A program made the translations under genes and the position numbers. A stretch of 64,000 nucleotides of DNA from Linanthus parryae (Eukaryota > Streptophyta > Magnoliopsida > Ericales > Polemoniaceae), in assembly GCA_023055425.1 (NCBI GenBank), contig JALGPY010000009.1, forward strand, positions 35,915,775 through 35,979,774. Direction: 5' to 3'. A model generated the notes under the pieces. The model did no database searches. It was not told the DNA's origin and saw only the letters and a list, made by a program, of their open reading frames with translations. Shown here piece by piece: positions 11,589 through 21,663 of this stretch; position 1 is the first letter of the stretch, and each line of letters begins with the position of its first letter.

Positions 11589-13410
11589 ATGGAGAAGAAG
11601 AGAAGAGCTAATAGAAAGGTGGAAGTAACTATTTCTCATTCAGATTCAGAGAAGAGCCAGAGCCAGAGCATGCAAAAGGCATCTCTTCCAGCCAAGAACA
11701 TCAGGAAAAAGAAGGGTGTGGAGGAATCTAGGTCAGAATCAGAGGAGGTACAGGAAGTACAGGGAGAATTCTTGAAGGATCAAGAACAGGGATATGAGGT
11801 ATTGGAAGAAGTCAAGTAAAGGAGACCACGGTGATAAATCTGAACCACATAAGAAGAAAGGGGGAGAAAATAAGAATAAATCGGAAGGATACAAGAAGAA
11901 AGATCAGACTCCAAAGAAGCAAAAACAAGAAAAGAAGGACGATCTACCTTCTGAGAAGAAGAGAGTCAAGCATAGTGCTGTGAAGGCAAAGAAGAAATTT
12001 TCTGGGCTTGGTAAGCATATTCTTCCTGAGTCTTGTTTATTAGTCCAGAGGTAAAACGGGTTTGGATGGATGGGTATGCATCATCTAAAATATCCTATTG
12101 CAGTATGATTTCTGATGAACTACAAGACAAACTTGATATAGACTACATTAGAAAATTGAGAAAGTCATCTATTTCGAAGATGCTAAATTCTAGTTCTGAA
12201 TCATATCCTAGGTTAACAAGGCTTTTCGATTCCAATTTGGTGCAAGAAGATGAGAAAGTTATGTTTTAACCTCTAAGGTTGCTGGAGTTGATATGAGAAT
12301 AGATCACAAAGTTTTTGCCAGAGTTTTGGGTATACCTAATAAGTACGATGTCCATGAACTTCCAGAGAGAAATGACTATTTGGAAAAGTCTAAATCTATG
12401 TTTTTCTTAGAGTGTACACCAACTGGACCCAAATAATTGACACATTTTGTGTTAAATTGTGAAGTTAAGATTCTCTTTTCTATCATCATGAGATGTGTTG
12501 TGCCAAGGGAAATTTCAAAGGATTTGTTAACTGACAGAGTTTTACTCTTGATGTATCTTACTTGTCAAGGCTTTGAAGTTGAATTACCTAGTGTAGTCAT
12601 GAAACATATGGTGTACTGTGGAACTAGGACTAGGAATCATTCTTTTCTCTATGCAAATTTGTTGCCTTTATTCTTAGAGCACTTTGGGATTTCTGTGAAG
12701 AATAAGGAAAAGATTACAGTAGGATTTGGTTTGGTTGATGAAGTTTCTCTCCAAAGTATTGGAGTTGTTCATATTGGGAAGGGTAGTTGGATGTTTTATT
12801 TAAATGTCAGTTGCAGAGTTGAAAGAGAAGAGTTTCATAGAACCTAAGGCTGAAACAACAACAGAGTCTTCAAAACTTTGGATTTCTCCCAGATCATTGA
12901 CATAGTTGAGGTTTTGAAAGATGGGATTGAAGAATTAAGAGAACGTCTATTTGATTTGTCAAAGGAGGTTGGGAAGTTCAAGGGCTTGATGGACAGGAAA
13001 TTGGATGTCATTATCAACGGGTTTGAACTTAGAAAAGATACCATCTTCATATAGTTAAGAAGAGAGCATTGAATTAGATGAAGTGATTGGATATGTGTGA
13101 AGAAACAGAAGAAGAAGGTTCCGGTGGTTCTGACTTCAAAGGATCTGTTTGAGAAAACTGATGATGAAGATGATGGTGAAGAAGCTCCTAAGAAATGGGT
13201 GAAGAAACTACTGAGAAGGTTGCTAATAAATTTGATGAGGTAATAGTCGAAGTGGTGGCTGAGGTGGAAGCTGAACTTGTAGAGGAACAAACTGGGGATG
13301 AAGGAGATTCAGCAGAGGAATGATCAGCAGAAGATGAACTAGAGTAAACTGATGATGAAAAAGTAATAGGAAAAGGAAAAAGAAAAGACTGAAAGAAGGC
13401 AATCAAGAAG
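11589..13410 (+). pseudogene. Copia-A post-pol protein (shared with Copia-B), broken
   Basis: After RNase H and a ~500-bp spacer, a degenerate coding region begins at ATG 11589. Its N-terminus is Lys/Glu/Ser-rich (MEKKRRANRKVEVTISHSD). A conserved central domain covers 12033-12847, with DGYASSKISYCSMIS, YPRLTRLFDSNL, MRCVVPREISKDLLTDR, ANLLPLFLEHFGI and KITVGFGLVDE. A probable coiled coil (12880-13040, heptad-like VLKDGIEELRERLFDLSKEV) and an acidic tail (13150-13330) follow. The same layout recurs in Copia-B at 32791-34290. SIRE elements carry an env-like gene at this place. The central domain looks unlike an envelope protein, and its family is unknown to me. Several stops and frameshifts disable this copy. 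Confidence 0.7.
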
Positions 13411-13561
13411 GATGCTGCAAAATGAGCCCAAAGCCTTGAACCCTTCTGTCTCTTCTATATATTTCTGTCTTTTTCTTTCTTTAAGACTTGAAGTTAGTTT
13501 AGTTTTCTTTACAAAAACTCAGGGTATGATCCTACATTTCTTCTAGTCTTTTGATGAAAGT

Positions 13562-13581
13562 AAAAAAGGAGGAGAAGATTA
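13562..13581 (+). other. Polypurine tract of Copia-A
   Basis: AAAAAAGGAGGAGAAGATTA directly precedes the TGTGTGTGAG start of the 3' LTR at 13582. A purine run in this place primes plus-strand synthesis in LTR retrotransposons. Confidence 0.7.
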
Positions 13582-14735
13582 TGTGTGTGAGCTGTTAAAT
13601 TTCTAAGGTTTTTTTTTCGGGATTTATTCCAAGTTTGTGTAATAATTTTGGATGTCGTAGGATTTACAATCTACGTCAGTTTAGTTTTTGGATGATATGT
13701 GGTGTCTTAAGTGCTTAGTTTTTGATATGTGTGATTGTTGCTTCTATATTTGTTGTTACTCATGGCTAGGATACTGAGAAAGCAAGAATATTTGTTTTGT
13801 CTTTCAACAAGGGAAGGATTGATAATTCAATCCCTCGGATGATGGAAAAGTATGAACTCAGGGGAAGTTTATCTATTGAAGATGATGAAAGGACGTTTCC
13901 AAAGAGACAAGTCTCAAAGCTCCAAAGCTTTGAAAATACACTATTGCCTACTTTGAACTTGTTAACTGTTAACTTAAAAGTTTTTTTATTGCAAGCTTGG
14001 CATTGGATTAGATAATGTCTAAATGTATCTTGCAGATATTCTTAAGCTAGTTTATTGTGTTTCTAATACTAACAGATCTCTCAGTGTGAATGCATGAAGG
14101 ATCAGAGCATATTCAAGGCCAAAGCTTTGAGGGATATCTTAAGCTCCAAAGCTTTGGAGGATTATCTTAAGCCGGAAAGTTATCTGATTCTTATTGTAGG
14201 ATGTTACAACTCTTTTTGTGATTGATTATTGACTTCTTATGATTCTTAATCATGTTATTATGATTATTTATCACATATTATTATCCGGAAATTAATCTGG
14301 AGATTACTCTGGGATTATTAATTCAGTTTATTAGCTAAACTGATATACCAACAGTCAGCATTCTTGATGCTACATTAATCTGAATTTTTTGTGATCTTGT
14401 GATTGAGTTGCTGCAGGGTTGTTCGTCGTTCAGACCCTCCAAACAAATATGAAAAGCTATTCAAACATAGGTGTTGAAAGAAGCTGTTAAAGGGAGGGGA
14501 TTTTCAGGATGGTTGTTCCTGAAATCTCTCAGGTTGTTACAACAGCTTGTGTTTAAAGGATGTTTGAATTTCAAAGTGAACAGAGAAACAGAGAGAGGGA
14601 TTATCACTATGAAAGGAAGAGTTATTCGTTCGTGGGAGAAAAACACATACTACTCTTCAAATCGAGCAAGGATTTAACCGCTGAACAAGATCAAATCATC
14701 CAGAATATGAAGAACACTTATGAGCATTCATTGCG
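13582..14735 (+). repeat. 3' LTR of Copia-A (3'-truncated)
   Basis: It starts TGTGTGTGAGCTG after the PPT and aligns with the 5' LTR from 13828 onward. Similarity ends near 14735, where a Mutator-like segment begins, so the last ~600 bp of the LTR are missing. It holds the palindromes at 13919-13930 (near-perfect), 14120 and a perfect 16-bp CTCCAAAGCTTTGGAG at 14144-14159. Confidence 0.8.
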
Positions 14736-14885
14736 TCCTTTTAATTAAAGGGTACAATTGTCTATTCACTTTCCTATATGAACACTCATAACACACCACC
14801 ATAATCAGAGCTGCAAACGCCTGAACACCGCCATGCAGCCCAGATTCCGGCGAGTGAAACTCAAATTTGGGAAACCGAATGAAAT

Positions 14886-14998
14886 TACGGGCGAAAAGGC
14901 AAGAAAATTGGACCAAATCCACCAAATGGAAAAGGCAAGAAAATTGAACCAAATCCACGAAATGAAAGGCAAGAAAATTGAACCAAATCCATGAAATG
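14886..14998 (+). repeat. Three tandem copies of a ~34-bp unit
   Basis: The unit AAAAGGCAAGAAAATTGAAC followed by CAAATCCACGAAATG occurs three times in a row with one or two changes per copy. It lies inside the probable Mutator-like element and has no visible coding role. Confidence 0.8.
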
Positions 14999-15089
14999 AA
15001 TAGATGGAGAGTCGGGAGAAAAATAATAGATGGAAATGAAGAGGTAAAAGACCTAAACTGTTCTATGCCTGGTCACCCTACTCACTGCC

Positions 15090-15317
15090 TCAAACCCCAA
15101 CCTCAGTACTTCTATAAATAAATCCAATGAGGCATAGGCCTCCAACAAGACGAATACCTAACTCAGCAGAACTCAAAACCTTGTAACCACTGCTACCTTC
15201 ACCGCCATAAAACTTGTAATCAGCCCACCTATACCCAGATTCAGGCGACTCAAACCCTGATCTGGCCATATTTCTGCCACCTCCACCCCCTCCTCTCCAC
15301 CCACACTTTCTTTGCAA
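15090..15317 (-). pseudogene. Gene-like captured fragment (unknown plant protein)
   Basis: On the minus strand a 75-codon open stretch reads through a Gly/Arg-rich start, then MARSGFESPESGYRWADY, and ends with a short hydrophobic segment (LGIRLVGGLCLIGFIY). A related phrase, FEFHSPESGLHGG, occurs on the same strand at about 14820-14860, so two similar pieces may derive from one gene or from duplicated exons. I do not recognise the family. The GC content and setting between Mutator-like ends suggest captured host coding sequence rather than a functional gene. Confidence 0.35.
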
Positions 15318-16009
15318 TACAAACCGAAATCAAAAATAAATTAGAATATTCCGAAGAGAAATTTAAAAGAAACACTCTTTTCTTTGATCTGGGGTCTCTT
15401 CTACCATATAGTTCCGATTTTTGGTAGTCTCCGTCGGTGCTTTACCCTGGTTCGGGTCTTTTCCTCGGGGCCTTGTCAGGACAATAGATTCCTTTTCTCG
15501 CGAAGATGATGGCCGGTAAATGGAGTTTGATTAGAGAAGATAAGAAGCGGATCTAGACAGAGAGAAAATAGAGAAGGGAGGCGGAGAAAAGAGTAACAGG
15601 GCTGTCCATCTTCTTGGCTGTCCATCTATTATCATTTTTTATGTATTGACAACTTTGCCCTCTCTATTTTTTATGTTGTTTTGAGGGAATTTTTAACAAG
15701 TTTCAAATAAGTATGATTTTCTGCAAATCGGGATGCAACAAGGTTATTCTACAAGTGGGGGTTGCAATGTGTTAGTTTAAGTATATAGGGGTATCCATTA
15801 AGTAATTAACCAAAGTAAAAATGTTTTATATCCAAGCAGAGCAAAACAATGAAATAAGAAACACGAGACTACAAACTACACCAGAGCTATCTGTAAAGGT
15901 TATCAAAATAGAAATGATCACATTAGCTTTAGCATTTGAATTGTTTAGGTATGCTTAATTGTAACATTGTTTGTAAAAGTCCAATATTACTAGCATTTTA
16001 TTTTGGGAA

Positions 16010-16181
16010 ATGCTAAACGTCACCCTTTTTCTTCACCCTTCAAGTTCACCTCCTATGTGGATGTTTTTTATTGGTAATGTAATTATAGAAATATCTTAAA
16101 ATAAATAGTTACTGCAATCAAATCATATCTTGACATGTAGGAGGTGAATTTGAAGGGTGAAGAAAAAAAGGTGGAGCATAG
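16010..16181. mobile_element. Small MITE with ~40-bp inverted termini
   Basis: The two ends are inverted copies. The left reads ATGCTAAACGTCACCCTTTT, then CTTCACCCTTCAAGTTCACC. The right end has GGTGAATTTGAAGGGTGAAG, then AAAAAAAGGTGGAGCAT. The AT-rich centre is about 90 bp. I cannot place it in a superfamily because no clear target duplication is visible. Confidence 0.7.
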
Positions 16182-16701
16182 CGGCCATCTTCTATTTTTC
16201 TTACAGTTAACCATGTTTTTTAATATAAATAGACATACCATGTGCAACACACGTACTGTCTACTAGTTCATAGTGAAGAATTTCTAAAAATAATGTATAA
16301 GGAGAGTTTCCTTAGCATTTCTCATTTACCAATATGTCTCTCCAACTATATGTTTTTCTCGTTATGAGCAACCAGGAAAATGAGATAAGTAAGTAGTTTT
16401 CATTATTCTAAACAAAAAAAGGATTTTCATCCAAACCTATCTAGCAATATCTCCCTCCAACACTCTGTTTTTCTTGTTCTGAGGAAGGAACCATATATAC
16501 CACCAACGCCAATTCACCTATCTGAATCTTTAAATCCAACAACAAGACCACACATCGAAATCACTCTCTATCTCTCTGCATGTGTTTCTTGTTGTGGATA
16601 ATCCACAACCACCACCACCAACCACTGCCACCAAATTATACATACCGACAACTCATATTCACCTCTCCACTACAATCGAAGCCAACCACAGTACAACGCA
16701 C
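16182..16701. other. Intergenic stretch upstream of the BAHD gene
   Basis: I see no coding region with a recognisable domain. The part from 16540 to 16701 is rich in CA and CCA triplets and continues in the same style after the hAT element (17138-17230). The hAT element therefore appears to have inserted into one C/A-rich segment. The short frame at 16582-16782 runs into the hAT end and is unlikely to be a gene. Confidence 0.5.
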
Positions 16702-17129
16702 CAGGGCCGGCCCTGGGATTTTTGGGGCCTGCGGCGAAAGTCAAATTGGGGCCTGAACTGGAAACTAAAAGTGCTCTATTAAAAAGTTTATATATCACTA
16801 AACTACTTCATCGTGAACTAGAATTAATCGACGTAGAATAGTAACTCAGTTTGTCCAAGATGATTTATATCGCATTGATTTCAATTGTTGATATGATCAA
16901 CAATTGAGTTGATCAATCTTGTACTCTTGCGTTCTGTTTATAATACAATCTTTACTTATTAAAATAAAAAGCTAAAAGTAAAATTTGTTTGTAATATAAA
17001 AACCTATCAAATAATTATTAGCTAGTTGTAATTATAGCATGTACCTATAAGTACATATAAAAAATAGGCCCTGCCACAGCAAGGGGCCCGATCAGGCTAC
17101 TCACTTGCCTTATGGTTGGGCCGGCCCTG
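16702..17129. mobile_element. Non-autonomous hAT element (428 bp)
   Basis: The element begins CAGGGCCGGCCCTG and ends GGGCCGGCCCTG, giving inverted termini of the hAT type. Flanks are CAACGCAC (16694-16701) and CTACGCAC (17130-17137), an 8-bp target duplication with one mismatch; 8 bp is the hAT length. It encodes no transposase. It sits about 450 bp upstream of the BAHD start codon, inside its probable promoter. Confidence 0.9.
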
Positions 17130-17463
17130 CTACGCACCACCCAAAACCTTCACAGTGGACTACGCCAAACCCAGCCATCAACTACCACGAACCACAAATT
17201 GAACCCCAGTCCACCCAAATCGGACCACAACCCGCGACATCAGCGTCTTATCCATCAAACTTGAACCCACACTAATAGCTTGGGTTGAGGAACATTTTCC
17301 GATTTAGCGAAAAAAATAAAATAAAAAAAATAAAAAATAATAAAATAGCAAGTTAAAAATCGAAGAAAAAACATGAAATCTAGAAAAGATCCACACGTTA
17401 TCTCCTCAATCACTACTGTGATCTCTCCCTCTCTCTCAATGATTTCAGTCAGTGTACATGAAC

Positions 17464-17513
17464 GCTATAAGTTAATGCCAAAACAATGCACGGTTTTGGC
17501 ATTAACTTATAGC
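17464..17513 (+). promoter_or_regulatory. Perfect 21-bp inverted repeat in the BAHD leader
   Basis: The arms 17464-17484 and 17493-17513 are exact inverse complements with an 8-nt loop, 71 bp before the BAHD start codon. If the leader is transcribed through here, the RNA would fold into a strong 21-bp hairpin (about eight G:C pairs) close to the start codon. The arm reads GCTATAAGTTAATGCCAAAA plus C. I infer a possible effect on translation or small-RNA production. It could instead be the remnant of a tiny foldback element. Confidence 0.75.
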
Positions 17514-17584
17514 AGCACAGCATCAAAAGAAGCCTCTCAGCCATTCTTCTCTCACCCTCCTCCTGATATCCCTTTCTCTTTTCA

Positions 17585-18952
17585 ATGGCGACCATTATCA
17601 AAGGAGTGCATAGAGTTCAACCTGCCACTGATACTCCAAAGAAAACCATGTTCTTGCCAGATTTCGATCAATTCATAGCGTTGACTCACACTCCAGCTGT
17701 CTACTTTTATCAACCACCATATTCAGCTGGTTTCCTTTCGAGTCCAATAGAAATACTTGAACGCTCTCTAGGCCAAGCTCTTGTTTCATTCTATCCACTT
17801 GCTGGGCGTCTTCAGTGGACCTCAAGAGACCGGCTCGAGCTCAATTGTAATTCGGAGGGAGCGATTCTTATCCTAGCCGAGTCAGACTCCAAATTGGACG
17901 ACTTCAATGACTTCTGTCCCACTCCGGCAATGTCGTCGTCAGTCTTACCCTACATAGACTACAACAAGCCAATCAACCAAATCCCTGTGTTTTTTGCTCA
18001 GTTCACTGAGTTCAGCTGCGGTGGAGTTTCCCTCAGTGTGTGCATATCCCACATTCTTGTGGACGGCATAGCCGCAGCAGACTTCATCGCCGAATGGTCA
18101 AGAATAGCACGAGGCAAGGAACGTGGAAAGTTCACACCATGTTTTGATCGTAAAATGTTACAACCCCAAAGTAGCACTAATACTGATTATGCCTCAGTAG
18201 CTGCTTTTGATCACTCACTAGACTTCCACAGACTCTCGACTTTAATTGGCCAACTTGATTCTTTGGAGGAGATGAAAAAGGAAACCACAGTCGCGATCGT
18301 GAGGCTGACCGAAGAACAACTCAAGAAGTTGGTAGACAAAGCTAATGAAAACGAGGTCCGGGGCTTCACTAGGTACGAGGCATTGGTTGGCCATACATGG
18401 AGATGTCTCTGCAAGGCTCGTCAGCTTTCTCATGACCAACTAACCGTATTCCATGTGGCAGTCAACATCCGGAACAAAATTGAACCAAATTTACCGAAAC
18501 ACTACTTTGGGAATGCGGTTTTGTTGGTGGCTTCAATGGGCACTTCTGGGGAGATTGTGGCCCGTCCAACGAGCTATGCTTCGGGTAAGATAAGAGACAC
18601 TTTGAGGAAAGTTGATGACAGATACATAAGATCAGCCATTTCTTATTTGGGAAAGGAAGAGGATTTGTCAAAATTCAGGTACTCCCATGTTCGGGGAACT
18701 AAAGGAGGCGCCTTTGTGGGTAACCCGAACGCTAACATGGTTAGCTGGAACTCAGTTCCAGGATTTTTCGGAATTGATTTCGGTTGGGGAAAGGAAATTC
18801 AAATGGTAGTCGGATCAATCGGAGCGGATGGCAAGTCATTTCTCCTCCCTGCTGGCTCCGACCAGGAAGAGTCCTTGGCCCTTGCCATTCGTTTGCAAGT
18901 TTCTCATATGGCTGCCTTTAAGGAGTTATTCTACAATGATCTCGGTGAGTAA
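17585..18952 (+). CDS. BAHD-family acyltransferase (hydroxycinnamoyltransferase-like)
   Basis: This is an uninterrupted 455-residue protein, the usual BAHD length. BAHD enzymes are cytosolic and move an acyl group from a CoA thioester to an alcohol or amine. The catalytic HxxxD motif is SHILVDG with His156 and Asp160. The structural DFGWG motif is at 398-402. YFGN (307-310), FYPLAGR (69-75) and the N-terminal YFYQP (40-44) are also conserved in this superfamily. The opening and the YFYQP phrase look closest to the shikimate/spermidine hydroxycinnamoyltransferase clade, but the acceptor cannot be decided from motifs. The ATG at 17585 is chosen because the protein starts MATIIKGVHRVQP like relatives. 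No intron is needed. A 21-bp hairpin lies in the leader, a hAT element in the promoter and a CACTA end 176 bp after the stop. A 3'-end copy sits at 28292. Confidence 0.92.
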   Translation: MATIIKGVHRVQPATDTPKKTMFLPDFDQFIALTHTPAVYFYQPPYSAGFLSSPIEILERSLGQALVSFYPLAGRLQWTSRDRLELNCNSEGAILILAESDSKLDDFNDFCPTPAMSSSVLPYIDYNKPINQIPVFFAQFTEFSCGGVSLSVCISHILVDGIAAADFIAEWSRIARGKERGKFTPCFDRKMLQPQSSTNTDYASVAAFDHSLDFHRLSTLIGQLDSLEEMKKETTVAIVRLTEEQLKKLVDKANENEVRGFTRYEALVGHTWRCLCKARQLSHDQLTVFHVAVNIRNKIEPNLPKHYFGNAVLLVASMGTSGEIVARPTSYASGKIRDTLRKVDDRYIRSAISYLGKEEDLSKFRYSHVRGTKGGAFVGNPNANMVSWNSVPGFFGIDFGWGKEIQMVVGSIGADGKSFLLPAGSDQEESLALAIRLQVSHMAAFKELFYNDLGE

Positions 18953-19128
18953 ACAATCGATCTCTAGCCGTTGAAATACTAGCTGATGATTGTTATGGAA
19001 TGCAGTGTTGTATTTTAGGGCATGGAATTCTGTTTTCTCTTTTTTTTTTTTTTTCTTTCTTTTTTTTTTGAGAAAAATTGTGTTCTTAAATGTTGCTGTA
19101 ATGGAATGAAATATTATCATGTTGCTGT

Positions 19129-19510
19129 CACTACAACAGATTTGTTGTTCAGTGACAGTATTTTTTGTCACTAAATGTCATTTTCTTGCCCCTAAAAGTT
19201 TCAGTGACAAAATTATATTTGTCACGAGGTTGTCACTAAAAATATGCCACCAAAGAGCTAAGTGACAAAAAGTTATTGTCACTAAAAATATTAGACTTCA
19301 GTGACAATTTTGTCTTGCCACAATCTTCAATGACAAGTCTATTTTGTCACTAAAATAGAGCCTTTTGTGACAATATTTTAACTTGTCACTATTCAATAAT
19401 CATCAGTGACAACATCTTTTGTCACTTATGTGAAGAATTCAGTGACAACATTTTGCTTGTCAATTTGCTCAAGTTTTCAGTGACAATTTTTTTTCACTTC
19501 TGTGAAGACA
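19129..19510. repeat. Left subterminal repeat array of CACTA-1
   Basis: The motif CAGTGACAA or its inverse TTGTCACTAAA recurs roughly every 20-40 bp in both orientations (for example near 19150, 19167, 19202, 19219, 19262, 19276, 19298, 19344 and 19405). In En/Spm-like elements such repeats bind the element's own transposase proteins. Confidence 0.85.
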
Positions 19511-19520
19511 TTTTATAATA

Positions 19521-19780
19521 CTACCTCCGTTTCGTCTGTTTCGTCTGCGTTTGACTTTTTAACCCGTAACTGAGTTACTTTGACTTGGTGATTTGGGTAC
19601 CAAAACGATGTAATTTTTTAACAATTTTTTCATGGTATTTTAGAATAAACTTTCCTCTATAACACCATGCAAAGATTACCAAATTCTTGATTCGTTTTTC
19701 TAATCAAATCACCGGATGAAAGTAACCCAGTGAATAGTGACAAAAAGTGAAGTAGGCTGAAACAGGCGAAACAGAGGTAG
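19521..19780 (+). mobile_element. Stowaway-type MITE copy 1
   Basis: 260 bp, starting CTACCTCCGTTTCG and ending CGAAACAGAGGTAG, flanked by TA on both sides. TA duplications and CTACCTCCGT-like termini place it with Tc1/Mariner Stowaway MITEs. It is the reference copy for a family with at least eight members in this window. Confidence 0.9.
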
Positions 19781-19782
19781 TA

Positions 19783-21658
19783 CCTAAGATGCCTTCATTA
19801 TAATTACCAAGTCAACATTTTCTCCACCTGCACCAAACATAAAACTGGAGCCCATATAGAACCAAATTCATCACACAAAATGGTTACCAGAAAACTCTTA
19901 CATTGAAGTATCATCGTCAAGTCTCAATGAGTTCATTTACATACTAAACTAATATAATATTGGTTTCTTCGTATCTATCCTATTACACCAACTACTATGA
20001 TAAGGAAAACAGAAGAATCACCATTCATTTGAACCTGAAATTGGACCACGTCATTTCTCTCTTTCTAGTCTTGAATAAATCCTCTGAAAATAATAAGATC
20101 GAGTCCACCTCTTATGTAAACCTGTCAGCATTAGAAGCTTCAACCCTGCATTATAAAGTAGATAAAATTCAACATCCATCATTAGACACTAAAGTCCCGG
20201 AATAAGATTGAATAGTTGGGTAACTTCTTTTGAGGATAATAGTACTTTTGAGGATAATAGTACCGTAACTGAGTTGGTGACTATTACTATCATGAATAGA
20301 GTCAATCATTTCAGAGTATTCATAGACCAAGAAGTTGCATGATCTTTTCGAAGTCTATGCAATGATTCTGATAACAGAATGTCGAATTTGAGTCTTGGTC
20401 ATTTAGTTTTTCCAGGTCCCAGCTTTAAGATGCAACATACTATTGAATCAGGCTTCCCCTGATCTACATCGTCTATTTTTTCTATGTCGCGTTTAACGGG
20501 TTTCCCAGATCCACAAGCCTTTATACTTCTTTCTGTTAAACTCCATACAGATGCTATGTTTGGTTTTCCTTGCATTTTCTATGGTGAAATCTTACATTAG
20601 GCTAATTGAGATGACAATATCAAATAACACTCATGATACATCGAACGAGGCAACATAAATAATTAATTGTTCATTCTGACATGAGACATGCATATCATCA
20701 AATGGGCAGTCTGACATGAATGGTTGTTATATTTTCCTCAAAATTGAAGTCTTTTACATAAATGTATATCCACTTTAACCAACTCAGCGAATTTGAGTAC
20801 AAGCTTTCTGACCATTTTGTCAGATATGAAATGATTAGAAAGAAAAAGACATATCTTATGGTGTAAAATATCACGTACAGCGAATTTGAGTACAAGCTTC
20901 CACAGATTGGCTTTTATACTCTTCCACCCATGTAGCCAAATTTAAGGGAAGGATAAACTTTTTTTTTATACTCTTCCATTGTATCTTAAGAGTGTAGTTC
21001 CTCATGCAGAAGACCACATTAATTTGAGAAAAACAAATGGCAAGGATAAAAAATTAGGGGTGCTTATGATTTCACCCTGGAAGACCTTACCTTCAATGGT
21101 AAGGACTAAGGAAAGTCCCTGGATCCACATATATATGGGGAAACCTTGCCAACTTGTGAACCTTCAAGAAGGTTAGTGTATGTGCTTATAATACTTTAGT
21201 GGATTGATAGTACTATGGAGAACACGACTTGCACAACAGTTTTCATTCGCACCTACGCCACCCTAATTATACACTCGATCAACAGATGACGAGAGAAACC
21301 AATGACAACCTCATATAAGAAATAACTATGATATCAGAATGTCCAACTAGATAATGATCTCAACCAGTGGATAACAATGTTACTAGCACTCTGTATTCGG
21401 ACTCACAGCGCATTACTACATTGAGGCAATCAGTTTTAGGAATTAAGAGATCCCCCTATCTCAGAATTCACTCAGTTACTAAATGAATCCTAATAAGGAG
21501 TTCCAAGATCCAAAAGGGGATCTAGTAAATTGAATCAACTGGCAAGTTGTGGAATTACCTTGCTAAGATCCCGTATAAGAAGGAGATACGTGAAAGAGGC
21601 GGTAGAATTCACAACCGTTAGGTTCCCTCCGTTCTCTTAATCCAACTAACCAAACGGG
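19783..21658. other. CACTA-1 interior without recognised genes
   Basis: I find no conserved domain in this 1.9-kb stretch. Short frames at 19960-20205 and 20979-21176 have no features I recognise. The motif CAGCGAATTTGAGTACAAGCTT occurs twice (about 20786 and 20879), a short local repeat. The region may hold decayed transposase or captured host sequence. Confidence 0.4.
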
Positions 21659-21663
21659 TACTT

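Larger units (their letters stand above)
1898..14735 (+). mobile_element. Copia-A: decayed SIRE/Maximus-like Copia retrotransposon
   Basis: The element runs LTR - PBS - gag - protease - integrase - RT/RNase H - post-pol frame - PPT - LTR, the Copia domain order. Long LTRs and an extra reading frame after RNase H are typical of SIRE/Maximus elements. Every reading frame has stops or frameshifts, so it is not autonomous. The 5' LTR lacks its first part (similarity to the 3' LTR starts near 1898) and the 3' LTR lacks its last part (similarity ends near 14735), so no target duplication can be read. Two later insertions split it: an Angela-like solo LTR at 5790-7220 and an inverted SIRE-type LTR at about 8071-9290. 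Confidence 0.85.
14745..15811. mobile_element. Probable gene-carrying Mutator-like element (left end truncated)
   Basis: The right edge (about 15760-15811), GTTAGTTTAAGTATATAGG...TTAAGTAATTAACC, matches the right terminal sequence of the Mutator-like element at 29542-30822. Inner sequence near the left edge (GGGTACAATTGTC) matches in inverse the GGCAAAGTTGTC-like sequence near 15640. The outermost left terminal repeat is missing, where Copia-A's LTR is also truncated. The interior is GC-richer and gene-like, as expected for a Pack-MULE. No target duplication can be read. Confidence 0.45.

Noticed and set aside
18938..18955. A splice-donor-like GGTGAGTAA at the BAHD stop codon
   Set aside because: The protein already has the normal BAHD length and C-terminus, and the paralogous fragment at 28292 changes the motif while keeping the stop.
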